NCBI GenBank assembly: GCA_036397395.1
Contig: DASWIZ010000002.1
Span: forward strand, 1-10,276
Length of the DNA stretch: 10,276 nt
Reading direction: 5' to 3'
From: DASRUP01 sp036397395
Lineage (GTDB): Bacteria > Patescibacteriota > Minisyncoccia > Minisyncoccales > UBA10102
Shown piece by piece: positions 4,322 through 10,276 of the stretch. The translations under genes were made by a program, and so were the position numbers. Below the pieces are notes generated by a model. It saw only the letters and a program-made list of their open reading frames with translations. It was not told where the DNA came from and did not search any database. The number at the start of each line of letters is the position of its first letter. The first letter of the stretch is position 1.

Positions 4322-4935
4322 ATTACGAAACATTAGCAAATCCTGAAACAATTGAGAAAACTATTAACGCCTTAGCTTTGCGCGGGGTTGAAGCTGTTTT
4401 GGTGGAGAATCGCACAGAAGCGTTAGAGAAAGTGAAGTCGCTTGTTCCAGTAGGAGCTTCTGTTATGAATGGCTCCTCACGCACGTTAGAAGAGGTTGGT
4501 TTTGTCGATTATTTAAAATCTGGCACGCACGGCTGGAAAAATCTCCATGAAGAAATTCTTGCAGAACAAGATCCTACAAAACAGGCGACGCTCCGCAAGC
4601 AATCCGTTTTATCCGACTATTACTTAGGAAGTGTTCACGCGGTCGCAGAGACAGGGCAGCTTGTGATTGCTTCCAACTCTGGCAGTCAGCTCCCGCATCT
4701 TGTCTTTACCTCTCCTAACCTTATCTTGGTGGTAGGCACGCAAAAGATAATGCCAAATTTGGACGCAGCGCTTGCCCGCGTGCGCGAATATGTGCTTTTA
4801 CTCGAAGATAAGCGCATGAAGGAAGTTGGCATGGGCGGAAGCGCCATTTCCAAACTTCTCATTTTCGAAAAAGAGCAAGCGTTCATGGGCAGAAAAGTCC
4901 TCGTCATCTTCGTGAAGGAAAAACTTGGATTTTGA
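4318..4935 (+). CDS. LUD-domain protein (LutC/YkgG family)
   Basis: 205 aa, full length for a stand-alone LUD domain (DUF162). Hallmarks include the start LANPETIEKTINALALRGVEAVLVENRTEALEKV read in parts, VPVGASVMNGSSRTLEEVG, then TGQLVIASNSGSQLP, VVGTQKIMPNLDAALARV and the end FVKEKLGF. In the LutABC lactate-oxidation system LutC acts with two iron-sulfur proteins; neither LutA nor LutB is present here, so that role cannot be assumed. Many bacteria carry such orphan LUD proteins of unknown substrate. Its ATG overlaps the AHSA1 remnant's stop, so it is probably read from the ArsR promoter. Confidence 0.85.
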   Translation: MNYETLANPETIEKTINALALRGVEAVLVENRTEALEKVKSLVPVGASVMNGSSRTLEEVGFVDYLKSGTHGWKNLHEEILAEQDPTKQATLRKQSVLSDYYLGSVHAVAETGQLVIASNSGSQLPHLVFTSPNLILVVGTQKIMPNLDAALARVREYVLLLEDKRMKEVGMGGSAISKLLIFEKEQAFMGRKVLVIFVKEKLGF

Positions 4936-4946
4936 TAAAGGCATGA

Positions 4947-5045
4947 AAAACCACTCCCGGGCAAATTGCCCGCGTCACGCAAGCGTTTTTGCCCGCGAAG
5001 AAATTGGATATCGCAGAACTGCAAAAAGCATACGAAAGAAAGTAA
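4947..5045 (+). pseudogene. 3' remnant of a VOC (3-dmu-9_3-mt/PhnB type) gene
   Basis: The frame opens after a TGA at 4944-4946 and reads KTTPGQIARVTQAFLP, then AKKLDIAELQKAYERK, TAA at 5043-5045. This is the characteristic C-terminal tail of VOC proteins of the 3-demethylubiquinone-9 methyltransferase-like family, which end with a RVxxAxLxMKKxDIAxLxxAY-type helix. The VOC fold itself (about 120 residues) is missing and there is no start codon. The stop touches the next ATG at 5046. The identification is by pattern recall and needs a profile search. Confidence 0.5.
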
Positions 5046-5069
5046 ATGCATAGCTCCAGGAAATCGCTC

Positions 5070-6296
5070 ATGAAATTTTTCGCAATACTTGTTACACTCA
5101 TTTTTGCTTCTGGCGCAGGATTGTTTTTTATGCTTAAGAAAGATGCGCCAGAGTATGTAACGCCGCAGTTATCTGAAGATACGATCGAAGAAGATATCAT
5201 GGGTAATGCGTTCCATCAAGAACGGTTGGTAAGTAGAGATACAGGAACAGCCGCGTTTACGCCCATCGCATGTCGCGAACCAAAAGCACATAATCAAGCA
5301 TATTACAGTGGAAAGCTTATCGACAGCCACTTTCACATGCCATTCACTGAATACAGAGTATTTGACGCTGTGAACAAAGAGTTTGTAGCTGACGAAGGGG
5401 GTGATTCTGACTTAATAACGACCCTTGGAGTCAATGTTACAATCCCGGAAATCACGTGCCTTTTAGACTATGAGGGCACTGACAAGGTTTTTGCTTTCAT
5501 TGGAATCGCCACTGACTACACAGAAGAGCGAATGGGGGTTTCCAGAAAGAAAATACAAGTAGAAGTAGTCAAGAAGATAATAAATCTTTACCTTGATTAC
5601 TTCGTACCATTCATTGGCATGCCAGACGAGCCGAGGGGTTTTCAAACAGCCGGCGCGGAAGAACTTAAAGACGCTGTGAGTTTGGAACCCGGATTGTTCA
5701 GGGGATACGGCGAAGTGGCCCTTTACCCGAGCGAGGGCGTGCCGTCGCTTTCTCCTGATTCAGAGAGGCTGCGCGAAATCTATCCGGTTGCGAGAGAACA
5801 CGGCCTAGTGGTCTATTTTCATTTAGATGAAGGCCAAAAAGATAGTTTTAGGAAGGTGTTAGGCGATAACCCGGATATTACCTTTGTGTTCCACGGAGAT
5901 CAGTTAATAGACCATACGTTCGGCTATGACTTGAGCGGAATAGAAGAGATATTGGAAAACCACCCGAATGCGTTCTACACAGTTGACCAGTTGTACGGGG
6001 ATGTTTGGCTTTTAAGACCCAAGGTGACAAAGGAGAAATTCCTGGCGCACTTTAAGGACTATGATTTCCTCATAGAGCAAGATTTGAGGTTGTGGAAAGA
6101 CTTGATAGAAAGCCATCCTGACCAAGTAATGTGGGGAACTGATCGAGGGGGCTTGGCGTGGAGCGTTGATTACGAAGTAGGCTGGACGCTCGCTGATTAC
6201 AGTCGCGCATTCATTGCGCGTTTGGATCCCGCCGCGCAGGAAAAGTTTGCCTACCAAAATGCCGAGAGGATTATGCGACCCCTTGGCCGGCAATAA
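5070..6296 (+). CDS. Membrane-anchored amidohydrolase_2-family TIM-barrel hydrolase
   Basis: 408 aa from ATG 5070, chosen because AGGAAA at 5058-5063 is well spaced; ATG 5046 adds eight residues (MHSSRKSL). Residues 2-21 form a single membrane segment or uncleaved signal (FFAILVTLIFASGAGLFFML), so the enzyme probably faces outside. It has the metal-hydrolase pattern of the amidohydrolase_2 family: DSHFHM with His87 and His89, GYGEVALYP with Glu215, YFHLDEG with His251, VFHGDQ with His275, and WGTDRGG with Asp358. It ends with NAERIM, matching the usual family end (NAxRLF). All metal and catalytic positions are intact. Length is above the usual 280-350 because of the N-terminal anchor and insertions. 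The substrate is unknown. It directly follows a VOC remnant. Confidence 0.82.
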   Translation: MKFFAILVTLIFASGAGLFFMLKKDAPEYVTPQLSEDTIEEDIMGNAFHQERLVSRDTGTAAFTPIACREPKAHNQAYYSGKLIDSHFHMPFTEYRVFDAVNKEFVADEGGDSDLITTLGVNVTIPEITCLLDYEGTDKVFAFIGIATDYTEERMGVSRKKIQVEVVKKIINLYLDYFVPFIGMPDEPRGFQTAGAEELKDAVSLEPGLFRGYGEVALYPSEGVPSLSPDSERLREIYPVAREHGLVVYFHLDEGQKDSFRKVLGDNPDITFVFHGDQLIDHTFGYDLSGIEEILENHPNAFYTVDQLYGDVWLLRPKVTKEKFLAHFKDYDFLIEQDLRLWKDLIESHPDQVMWGTDRGGLAWSVDYEVGWTLADYSRAFIARLDPAAQEKFAYQNAERIMRPLGRQ

Positions 6297-6322
6297 AGTG
6301 AATAATAAAATAACTCAACATT

Positions 6323-6481
6323 ATGAAACTCAATCCATATCTTAATTTTAACGGCAACTGCGAAGAGGTGTTTACCTTTTACAAGCGGTGTTTGTTGTTA
6401 TTGCTTTGCGATCGCTCGCGAGCCCGCGCAGAACAGTGCGCTTTCGTTTTGCCAACCTTTCCTTTCAGTGGGAGTCGGTAA
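6323..6481 (+). pseudogene. 5' remnant of a PhnB-like VOC gene running out of frame
   Basis: The frame opens MKLNPYLNFNGNCEEVFTFYKRC, the standard N-terminus of PhnB-like VOC proteins (first beta strand, then the NCEEAxxFY helix). After about residue 23 the match stops; the frame continues through unrelated residues (LLLLLCDRSRARAEQ) to a TAA at 6479-6481, 52 codons in all. From about 6388 the next frame encodes the second half of a MATE transporter. The fusion point is thus near 6385-6415. The other 100 or so residues of the VOC protein are missing. Confidence 0.65.
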
Positions 6482-7140
6482 AAAAAGTGTTAAACATTGG
6501 CGTGCCTGCAGCCTTAACGCAGGTAGTATTTCCTTTGGGCCTGGCCGCGCTTACGTTTTTAACGTCGTTGGGGTTCCAGGAAGCGGGGGCAGTAGCGTTT
6601 AGCCTGGGGTTTCGCCTGGAGTTTTTTGCCTTTTTGCCTGCCGTTGGGTTTGGGTTTGGGGCCATGGCAATGATCGGCCAAAATATTGGAGCTAGAAATT
6701 TGTCTCGCGCAAAAGAAGCCTTTAGCAAGGGTTTACAGTACGGATCTCTGGGAGCGGCCGCCATTGGTATTGTGGCAGCGTTGTTTGCGGGCTTAATAAT
6801 CGGCATATTCAATCCTGGCCCGGTAGCCGCCGAATATGCCCGCTCCTACATGTGGATTGTGGCATTGGTAGGCTATGGTTTTTTGGCTGCCATGATGGTG
6901 GAAGCAAGCGCGTTCCAGGCCATAGGCCGCTCGTGGCCGGGATTTTGGATATTTTTTCTGCGGTTTGCGGTGGTTTCCATTCCGTTGGCTTATGTATTCA
7001 CGCAGGTATTTCACCTTCCGATCACTGCCCTGTGGGGAGCTATTCTCGCAGGCAACATTGTCGCAGCAGCAGTCGGCTATCTCTGGATTACCAAAACACT
7101 AAACACCCTCGAGCTCAAAGAAGTCCCCGTTCACGCGTAG
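6388..7140 (+). CDS. C-terminal half of a MATE-family efflux transporter (truncated, probable pseudogene)
   Basis: A 250-codon open frame from GTG 6388, but a MATE transporter is normally about 440-460 aa with 12 membrane helices; this is only the second bundle of six. Visible parts: linker PRRTVRFRFANLSFQWESVKKVL, IGVPAALTQVVFPLGLAALTF, the conserved MIGQNIGARNLSRAKEAF loop at 95-112, then four further hydrophobic segments to LWITKTLNTLE. Upstream the frame runs into the 5' remnant of a PhnB-like gene. So the N-terminal half was deleted and the GTG is probably only the first start codon available by chance. A half-transporter is unlikely to work alone unless it dimerises. No frameshift is seen inside the part that remains. 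Confidence 0.8.
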   Translation: MFVVIALRSLASPRRTVRFRFANLSFQWESVKKVLNIGVPAALTQVVFPLGLAALTFLTSLGFQEAGAVAFSLGFRLEFFAFLPAVGFGFGAMAMIGQNIGARNLSRAKEAFSKGLQYGSLGAAAIGIVAALFAGLIIGIFNPGPVAAEYARSYMWIVALVGYGFLAAMMVEASAFQAIGRSWPGFWIFFLRFAVVSIPLAYVFTQVFHLPITALWGAILAGNIVAAAVGYLWITKTLNTLELKEVPVHA

Positions 7141-7151
7141 GAAATACACCA

Positions 7152-7179
7152 TTGACTCTGGGTAAGTTTCGTATAAAAT
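7152..7179 (+). promoter_or_regulatory. Promoter before a 15-codon ORF
   Basis: TTGACT at 7152-7157, 16-bp spacer, TAAAAT at 7174-7179. The next ATG is at 7186, 6 nt after the -10 box, the leaderless layout also seen for ArsR. It lies 74-101 bp before the gene at 7260 and could add to its expression. Confidence 0.5.
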
Positions 7180-7185
7180 AAAACC

Positions 7186-7233
7186 ATGGCTATCGATTGG
7201 ACAAAAGCGCAAAATAAATGTTTTATCGTATAG
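7186..7233 (+). CDS. Possible 15-aa micro-ORF or truncated gene start
   Basis: ATG to TAG, MAIDWTKAQNKCFIV. It sits at the predicted start of transcription from the promoter at 7152-7179. It may be the stub of a deleted gene or a leader peptide of the gene at 7260, which begins 26 nt after its stop. A 15-codon ORF at the same relative place precedes the paralogue at 8491. Translation is not shown. Confidence 0.25.
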   Translation: MAIDWTKAQNKCFIV

Positions 7234-7253
7234 GATGAATTTTTTAGTATAGT
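7225..7253 (+). promoter_or_regulatory. Promoter of the first PsbP-like paralogue
   Basis: ATCGTA at 7225-7230, 17-bp spacer, TATAGT at 7248-7253, ATG at 7260. The same two hexamers with the same spacing precede the second paralogue (8457-8485). The -10 box is good. The -35 is far from TTGACA, so either an activator or another sigma factor may be used; this is inference. Confidence 0.5.
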
Positions 7254-7259
7254 TAGATA

Positions 7260-8405
7260 ATGGAAAATCTTGAACAATTTCAACAGCAAGGAAATATCCC
7301 CCCGAAGTCCTCTTCAAGAAAGAAATATTTATTGTTCGGAATCATTATCATTTTCTTGTTTCTGATTTTTACAGGGAGTTTTATTTACTGGCAATTCGCT
7401 GAATTTCAAGGTGAGAGAGGGACTCAAGAACAAGAAATAGAAGTATCGCAGGGGAACATTTTAGGAGAGGAGGAAGATAAGACAGCAGCATGGGGCACTT
7501 ATGTAAGCGAGGGTGGTAACTATGAAATAAAATATCCTTCTGATTTCTCTATATTTTCGGAATTAGCTACACAAAGTGAGGATAAAATCAGCATTATTCA
7601 GGAGGGCGAGGTAAGCTTTGAGTCATTTAGTTTGCATGTTTTCAAAAAAGACTATCTTACTGTTGAAAAAGTTACTTTTCAAGAATATCTTGATGCAACT
7701 AAACAAAGCCTCGGAGAACAAGGTGAGTTCGAAGAAAACGAAGTAACTGTTGAAGAAGAAAGCGGAATCCAAATGATTCTCAGAGATTGGACTTCCTGTC
7801 CGAATGATAAGGAAAATATGAGGTGTAGATATTTGGTTACGTCTTGGATGAAAGATGGTAATCTCTATATTCTCGCAGGAACTGTATACGGCGAAGATAA
7901 TTTTGATACCTTCTTGGAACATAGCGATCAAATACTTTCCAGCTTTCGATTCGTCGGTGAGGAAGAATTGGATTGGCGATCGTATTGGAAGATGTACAAA
8001 AGCGAAAAGCATGGTTTTGAGATAAAGTACCCGCAGGAGTACTCATTGGACGATAAGAATGAAGACTTTGTTGTATTTAAGTCATCATATACCTTTACAA
8101 TCAGTGTATTGCAAAATCCTAAGAATTATACATTAGAAAGGTTTTACGAGTTTTATGGTCTTCCTGAAAATAGAGAATTAAGCAAACAAGAAACAGGGAA
8201 GTCAGTGTATGATTATTTCAAGAATTCTTACCACATTGAATCTATCGAAGCAAACGAAATCAGCTCGAGAAAGTTTATGCTTGGTAGTCACAGTGTTATT
8301 TCTATCCCACATGGAACTACTATTATTGAATTAACTACTGATATTCCTACGGCTCAAGCAGAGACTCTTAACAGAATGCTTTCTACTTTCAAATTTTTGA
8401 GGTAG
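7260..8405 (+). CDS. One-TM protein with two PsbP-like extracytoplasmic domains (paralogue 1)
   Basis: 381 aa. A polar cytoplasmic head (1-22, MENLEQFQQQ...SSSRKK), one membrane helix (23-44, YLLFGIIIIFLFLIFTGSFIYW), then an acidic linker. Two domains of the PsbP/Mog1-like type follow, each beginning with a Trp/Tyr-X-YPxxF strand signature: W78-F231 (GNYEIKYPSDF ... ILSSFRF) and W243-F379 (HGFEIKYPQEY ... MLSTFKF). Cys180 and Cys189 could form a disulfide. Such proteins are common and uncharacterised in Patescibacteria, where the domain is likely a binding module outside the membrane. The predicted message is leaderless, and the gene is the first of a tandem pair. Confidence 0.72.
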   Translation: MENLEQFQQQGNIPPKSSSRKKYLLFGIIIIFLFLIFTGSFIYWQFAEFQGERGTQEQEIEVSQGNILGEEEDKTAAWGTYVSEGGNYEIKYPSDFSIFSELATQSEDKISIIQEGEVSFESFSLHVFKKDYLTVEKVTFQEYLDATKQSLGEQGEFEENEVTVEEESGIQMILRDWTSCPNDKENMRCRYLVTSWMKDGNLYILAGTVYGEDNFDTFLEHSDQILSSFRFVGEEELDWRSYWKMYKSEKHGFEIKYPQEYSLDDKNEDFVVFKSSYTFTISVLQNPKNYTLERFYEFYGLPENRELSKQETGKSVYDYFKNSYHIESIEANEISSRKFMLGSHSVISIPHGTTIIELTTDIPTAQAETLNRMLSTFKFLR

Positions 8406-8417
8406 GTTATTACTAAG

Positions 8418-8465
8418 ATGCACCAACCAGACGAAAGCGGCGCAAATAAAGCGACCATCGTATAA
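8418..8465 (+). CDS. Possible 15-aa micro-ORF before paralogue 2
   Basis: ATG to TAA, MHQPDESGANKATIV. The length, the NK..IV end and the distance to the next gene (25 nt) match the micro-ORF at 7186-7233, because both overlap the conserved promoter region. The conservation may come only from the promoter DNA; no separate promoter is seen for this one. Confidence 0.15.
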   Translation: MHQPDESGANKATIV

Positions 8466-8485
8466 GCAGCAATTTTTGTTATAGT
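8457..8485 (+). promoter_or_regulatory. Promoter of the second PsbP-like paralogue
   Basis: ATCGTA at 8457-8462, 17-bp spacer, TATAGT at 8480-8485, ATG at 8491. The preceding stretch (GAAAGCG then GCAAATAAA at 8433-8450) is also similar to 7204-7218, so the duplicated unit extends at least 55 bp upstream of the start codon. Confidence 0.5.
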
Positions 8486-8490
8486 GAAGT

Positions 8491-9624
8491 ATGGAAAACC
8501 TTGTGCAGACGGACACACAAAGAGAGTTTTCACCACAACCTTCTTCTAAGAAAAAGTACGCTTTTGTTGCTGCTATAATAATTATTGCTGTAATTGGGCT
8601 GGCTCTGACAGCTTTCTTTATTGCAAGCCGATACTACTCTACCCCTAAAAGCGGAACTCCTGATTGGGAAACGTATAGAAACAGCACGTATGAATTCTCG
8701 GTTGAACATCCCCGTGATTGGAACGTTCTTACCGAAGAGCCTGTGTATATTTCTCCTTTGGGTTTTCAAGGATATGAGGTAGATTCAAAAAGAGATTTTT
8801 TTGGATTTAGCGTAGAACGATTTAGCTCCTTCGATAGTGCAGCACTAGAGGGAATAATCGATACAGAAATGAGGGCGTATAAACTTGGATATTCAGATGG
8901 AAGGGTAGAGATAACACAAGATAGCGCTACCGATTCTTATAAGCTGGAATATGGACCTTACAAGAAACCAAATGGAGAATTGTTGTACGAAAGCGTAGTA
9001 TATTGGTTAGTTGGGGGAAATTCAGTTTTGAGAATAGCCTATGACTATCCCATTGAAGAACAAAATACATACAGGCCTGTTTTCGAAGAGATATTTACTG
9101 CTTTCATATTTGCCGGACAGCCAGTAGATGTAACATTCGATTTCTCGGGGCCAAAAGAAGCATACTTTAACTTGCAACCACGGAGTGGTTCGCTTGTGCC
9201 GTTAGACGATCCAAGCGATTCTCAATATAGGTTAGGAGGAAGTGCTTATACGGACGATTATACGCAACATATTTATTACTATTGTCCCAATAATGAAGCG
9301 AATTTAGACGATTGCGCAAGAATAAATATTATAGAGAATTATAATGAAAGTTACGAAGCGGAAAAGAATGCCTTATTAAATTCCTCAAACTCAGGCCTTT
9401 ACGATTATATGCTGGAACGCACTTTTAGTTTTGAGGATTCCGAAGGAGTTATTGTGTATGCATATAATAAGAATAAGCCTGGTGAGGACGGCCCATTTGA
9501 AGGATGGCTATATCTAAATCGAGATGGACATTTGTTCAAAATTGCTTCAAGCCACAATAACGAGTTTCTTTCCAACCCGAAAAACTTTCTTGATTTATTA
9601 AATAGTTTAGAGGTTGCTCCATAG
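8491..9624 (+). CDS. One-TM protein with PsbP-like extracytoplasmic domains (paralogue 2)
   Basis: 377 aa, a diverged tandem paralogue of the gene at 7260. The same plan is kept: MENL start, Ser/Lys-rich head (PSSKKK), membrane helix 24-46 (AFVAAIIIIAVIGLALTAFFIAS), linker, domain 1 from W59 (STYEFSVEHPRDWNVL ... FTAFIFAG to 209) and domain 2 at about 212-375, ending FLDLLNSLEV. Domain 2 has diverged more and lacks the YPxxF signature; Cys265 and Cys275 may pair. Apart from the N-terminus and the domain signatures the two proteins differ strongly, so the duplication is old or under diversifying use. Predicted to be leaderless. No terminator is visible between the paralogues. Confidence 0.7.
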   Translation: MENLVQTDTQREFSPQPSSKKKYAFVAAIIIIAVIGLALTAFFIASRYYSTPKSGTPDWETYRNSTYEFSVEHPRDWNVLTEEPVYISPLGFQGYEVDSKRDFFGFSVERFSSFDSAALEGIIDTEMRAYKLGYSDGRVEITQDSATDSYKLEYGPYKKPNGELLYESVVYWLVGGNSVLRIAYDYPIEEQNTYRPVFEEIFTAFIFAGQPVDVTFDFSGPKEAYFNLQPRSGSLVPLDDPSDSQYRLGGSAYTDDYTQHIYYYCPNNEANLDDCARINIIENYNESYEAEKNALLNSSNSGLYDYMLERTFSFEDSEGVIVYAYNKNKPGEDGPFEGWLYLNRDGHLFKIASSHNNEFLSNPKNFLDLLNSLEVAP

Positions 9625-9635
9625 CAGATGATAAT
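9607..9635 (+). promoter_or_regulatory. Promoter of the quinone oxidoreductase gene
   Basis: A weak -35 TTAGAG at 9607-9612, 17-bp spacer, GATAAT at 9630-9635, ATG 6 nt later at 9642. The -35 lies inside the end of the preceding gene. The geometry is again that of a leaderless transcript. Confidence 0.4.
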
Positions 9636-9641
9636 AGTCTT

Positions 9642-10276
9642 ATGAAAGCGGCACAGATAAACAAATATGGAGGGGGCCAGGTGGTGGAAATAAACAATGT
9701 AGCGCCAGAGCCAGTGGTTTCTGCGGGTAGGGTTTTGGTGCAGGTATATGCTGCGGGAGTTAATCCGGTGGACTGGAAAATTCGCGAAGGGTATTTAAAA
9801 GAGCGAGTGTCTTTGCAGTTTCCCGCCACTTTGGGAGGAGATTTTGCCGGTGTGGTAAAGAAAGTTGGCGAAGGAGTTACAGATTTTAAAGAAGGCGACG
9901 AAGTGTACGGCCAGGCAGGTTTGGTAAACAATGGATCAGGTTCTTTTGCCGAGTTGGCGATGGCAGACGTAAACAAAATAGCTCCCAGACCCAAAATGCT
10001 CAATTATGTGGAAACTGCAGCGTTGCCGTTAGCTGCCGTGAGCGCGTGGCAGGGCGTTGCAGAACACATACAAGCTGCAAGCGGGAGAAAGATTCTTGTT
10101 CACGGAGGAGCGGGCGGCATTGGCGCCTTTGCCGTGCAAATTGCAAAACACTTGGGAGCTGCTGTGGCAACCACCGTAAGCACTGCCGATATGCAGTACG
10201 CAAAAGAGCTTGGGGCAGACGAAGTAATAAATTATGAGGTGCAGCACTTCTGGGATTTGGCGCATGACTACGACGC
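9642..10276 (+). CDS. NAD(P)H:quinone oxidoreductase-like MDR enzyme (5' part)
   Basis: 211 codons are visible and the frame is open to the window edge; the family is about 310-330 aa. It belongs to the zinc-independent quinone oxidoreductase branch of the medium-chain dehydrogenase/reductase superfamily. Seen: MKAAQINKYGG start, GroES-like catalytic domain with VYAAGVNPVDWKIREG (Asn41 where zinc enzymes carry Cys), TLGGDFAGVVKKVGEGV, FKEGDEVYG, and the start of the Rossmann domain with ILVHGGAGGIGAFAVQIAKHLGA (GGAGGIG at 155-161), then KELGADEVINYE. This fits NADPH-dependent reduction of quinones or enals in the cytoplasm; the exact substrate is unknown. Both structural-zinc cysteines are absent. 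Confidence 0.9.
   Translation, partial: MKAAQINKYGGGQVVEINNVAPEPVVSAGRVLVQVYAAGVNPVDWKIREGYLKERVSLQFPATLGGDFAGVVKKVGEGVTDFKEGDEVYGQAGLVNNGSGSFAELAMADVNKIAPRPKMLNYVETAALPLAAVSAWQGVAEHIQAASGRKILVHGGAGGIGAFAVQIAKHLGAAVATTVSTADMQYAKELGADEVINYEVQHFWDLAHDYD

Noticed and set aside
4958..4972. Palindrome CGGGCAA-A-TTGCCCG as a terminator after the LUD gene
   Set aside because: It lies inside the VOC-tail reading frame, has no T-tract after it, and is explained by codons for Pro-Gly-Gln-Ile-Ala.
4977..4990. Small hairpin ACGC/GCGT followed by T5
   Set aside because: The stem is only 4 bp and it lies in the same coding remnant; too weak for a terminator.
9536..10003. Minus-strand frame of 155 codons near the right end
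   Set aside because: It is antisense to the clear quinone oxidoreductase gene and shows no family pattern.

Overview
The window looks like bacterial DNA from the Patescibacteria / Candidate Phyla Radiation. I infer this from gene content and have no marker gene to prove it. The indications are an orphan PaaX/Cas2-like regulator, very short membrane-anchored proteins of unknown role, a one-TM protein with an OB-like domain and a Hint domain, and many promoters placed so close to the ATG that the mRNAs should be leaderless. TGA is used as a normal stop, so the code is standard in that respect.

Layout. (1) 1-152: no gene can be assigned; several frames are open. (2) 153-832: a promoter, a PaaX-like repressor gene (226-789) and two copies of one 34-bp dyad element, one in the leader and one just after the stop codon. 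(3) 861-1438: two serine tRNAs (GCU and UGA) with their own promoters; between them a minus-strand 67-aa Cys/His protein shares a bidirectional terminator with the first tRNA. (4) 1438-2472: the membrane-anchored Hint-domain protein, whose ATG uses the last A of the CCA end of tRNA-Ser(UGA). (5) 2525-3776: a YdeI/OmpD-associated small protein, a RelB/YafQ-type toxin-antitoxin operon with promoter and operator, and a small membrane protein. (6) 3839-7140: an eroding cluster. It holds an ArsR repressor with a textbook operator, the 3' remnant of an AHSA1/SRPBCC gene, a LUD-domain protein, the 3' remnant of a VOC (PhnB/3-dmu-9_3-mt type) gene, a membrane-anchored TIM-barrel amidohydrolase, the 5' remnant of another PhnB-like gene, and the C-terminal half of a MATE transporter fused to it. 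At least three deletion scars are readable here. (7) 7152-9624: two tandem paralogues encoding one-TM proteins with PsbP-like extracytoplasmic domains, each preceded by the same promoter architecture; upstream of each lies a 15-codon ORF. (8) 9642-end: the 5' part of a zinc-independent quinone oxidoreductase of the MDR superfamily.

How the parts work together. The ArsR, AHSA1 and VOC combination is a familiar small operon type (an ArsR-family regulator next to START-like and glyoxalase-like proteins); here most partners survive only as ends, while LUD and the amidohydrolase stay intact. The toxin-antitoxin pair is self-contained. The most unusual signals are the duplicated 34-bp element around the PaaX-like gene, the tRNA CCA/start-codon overlap, the Hint domain with no C-terminal Asn, and the recurrent leaderless promoter geometry.
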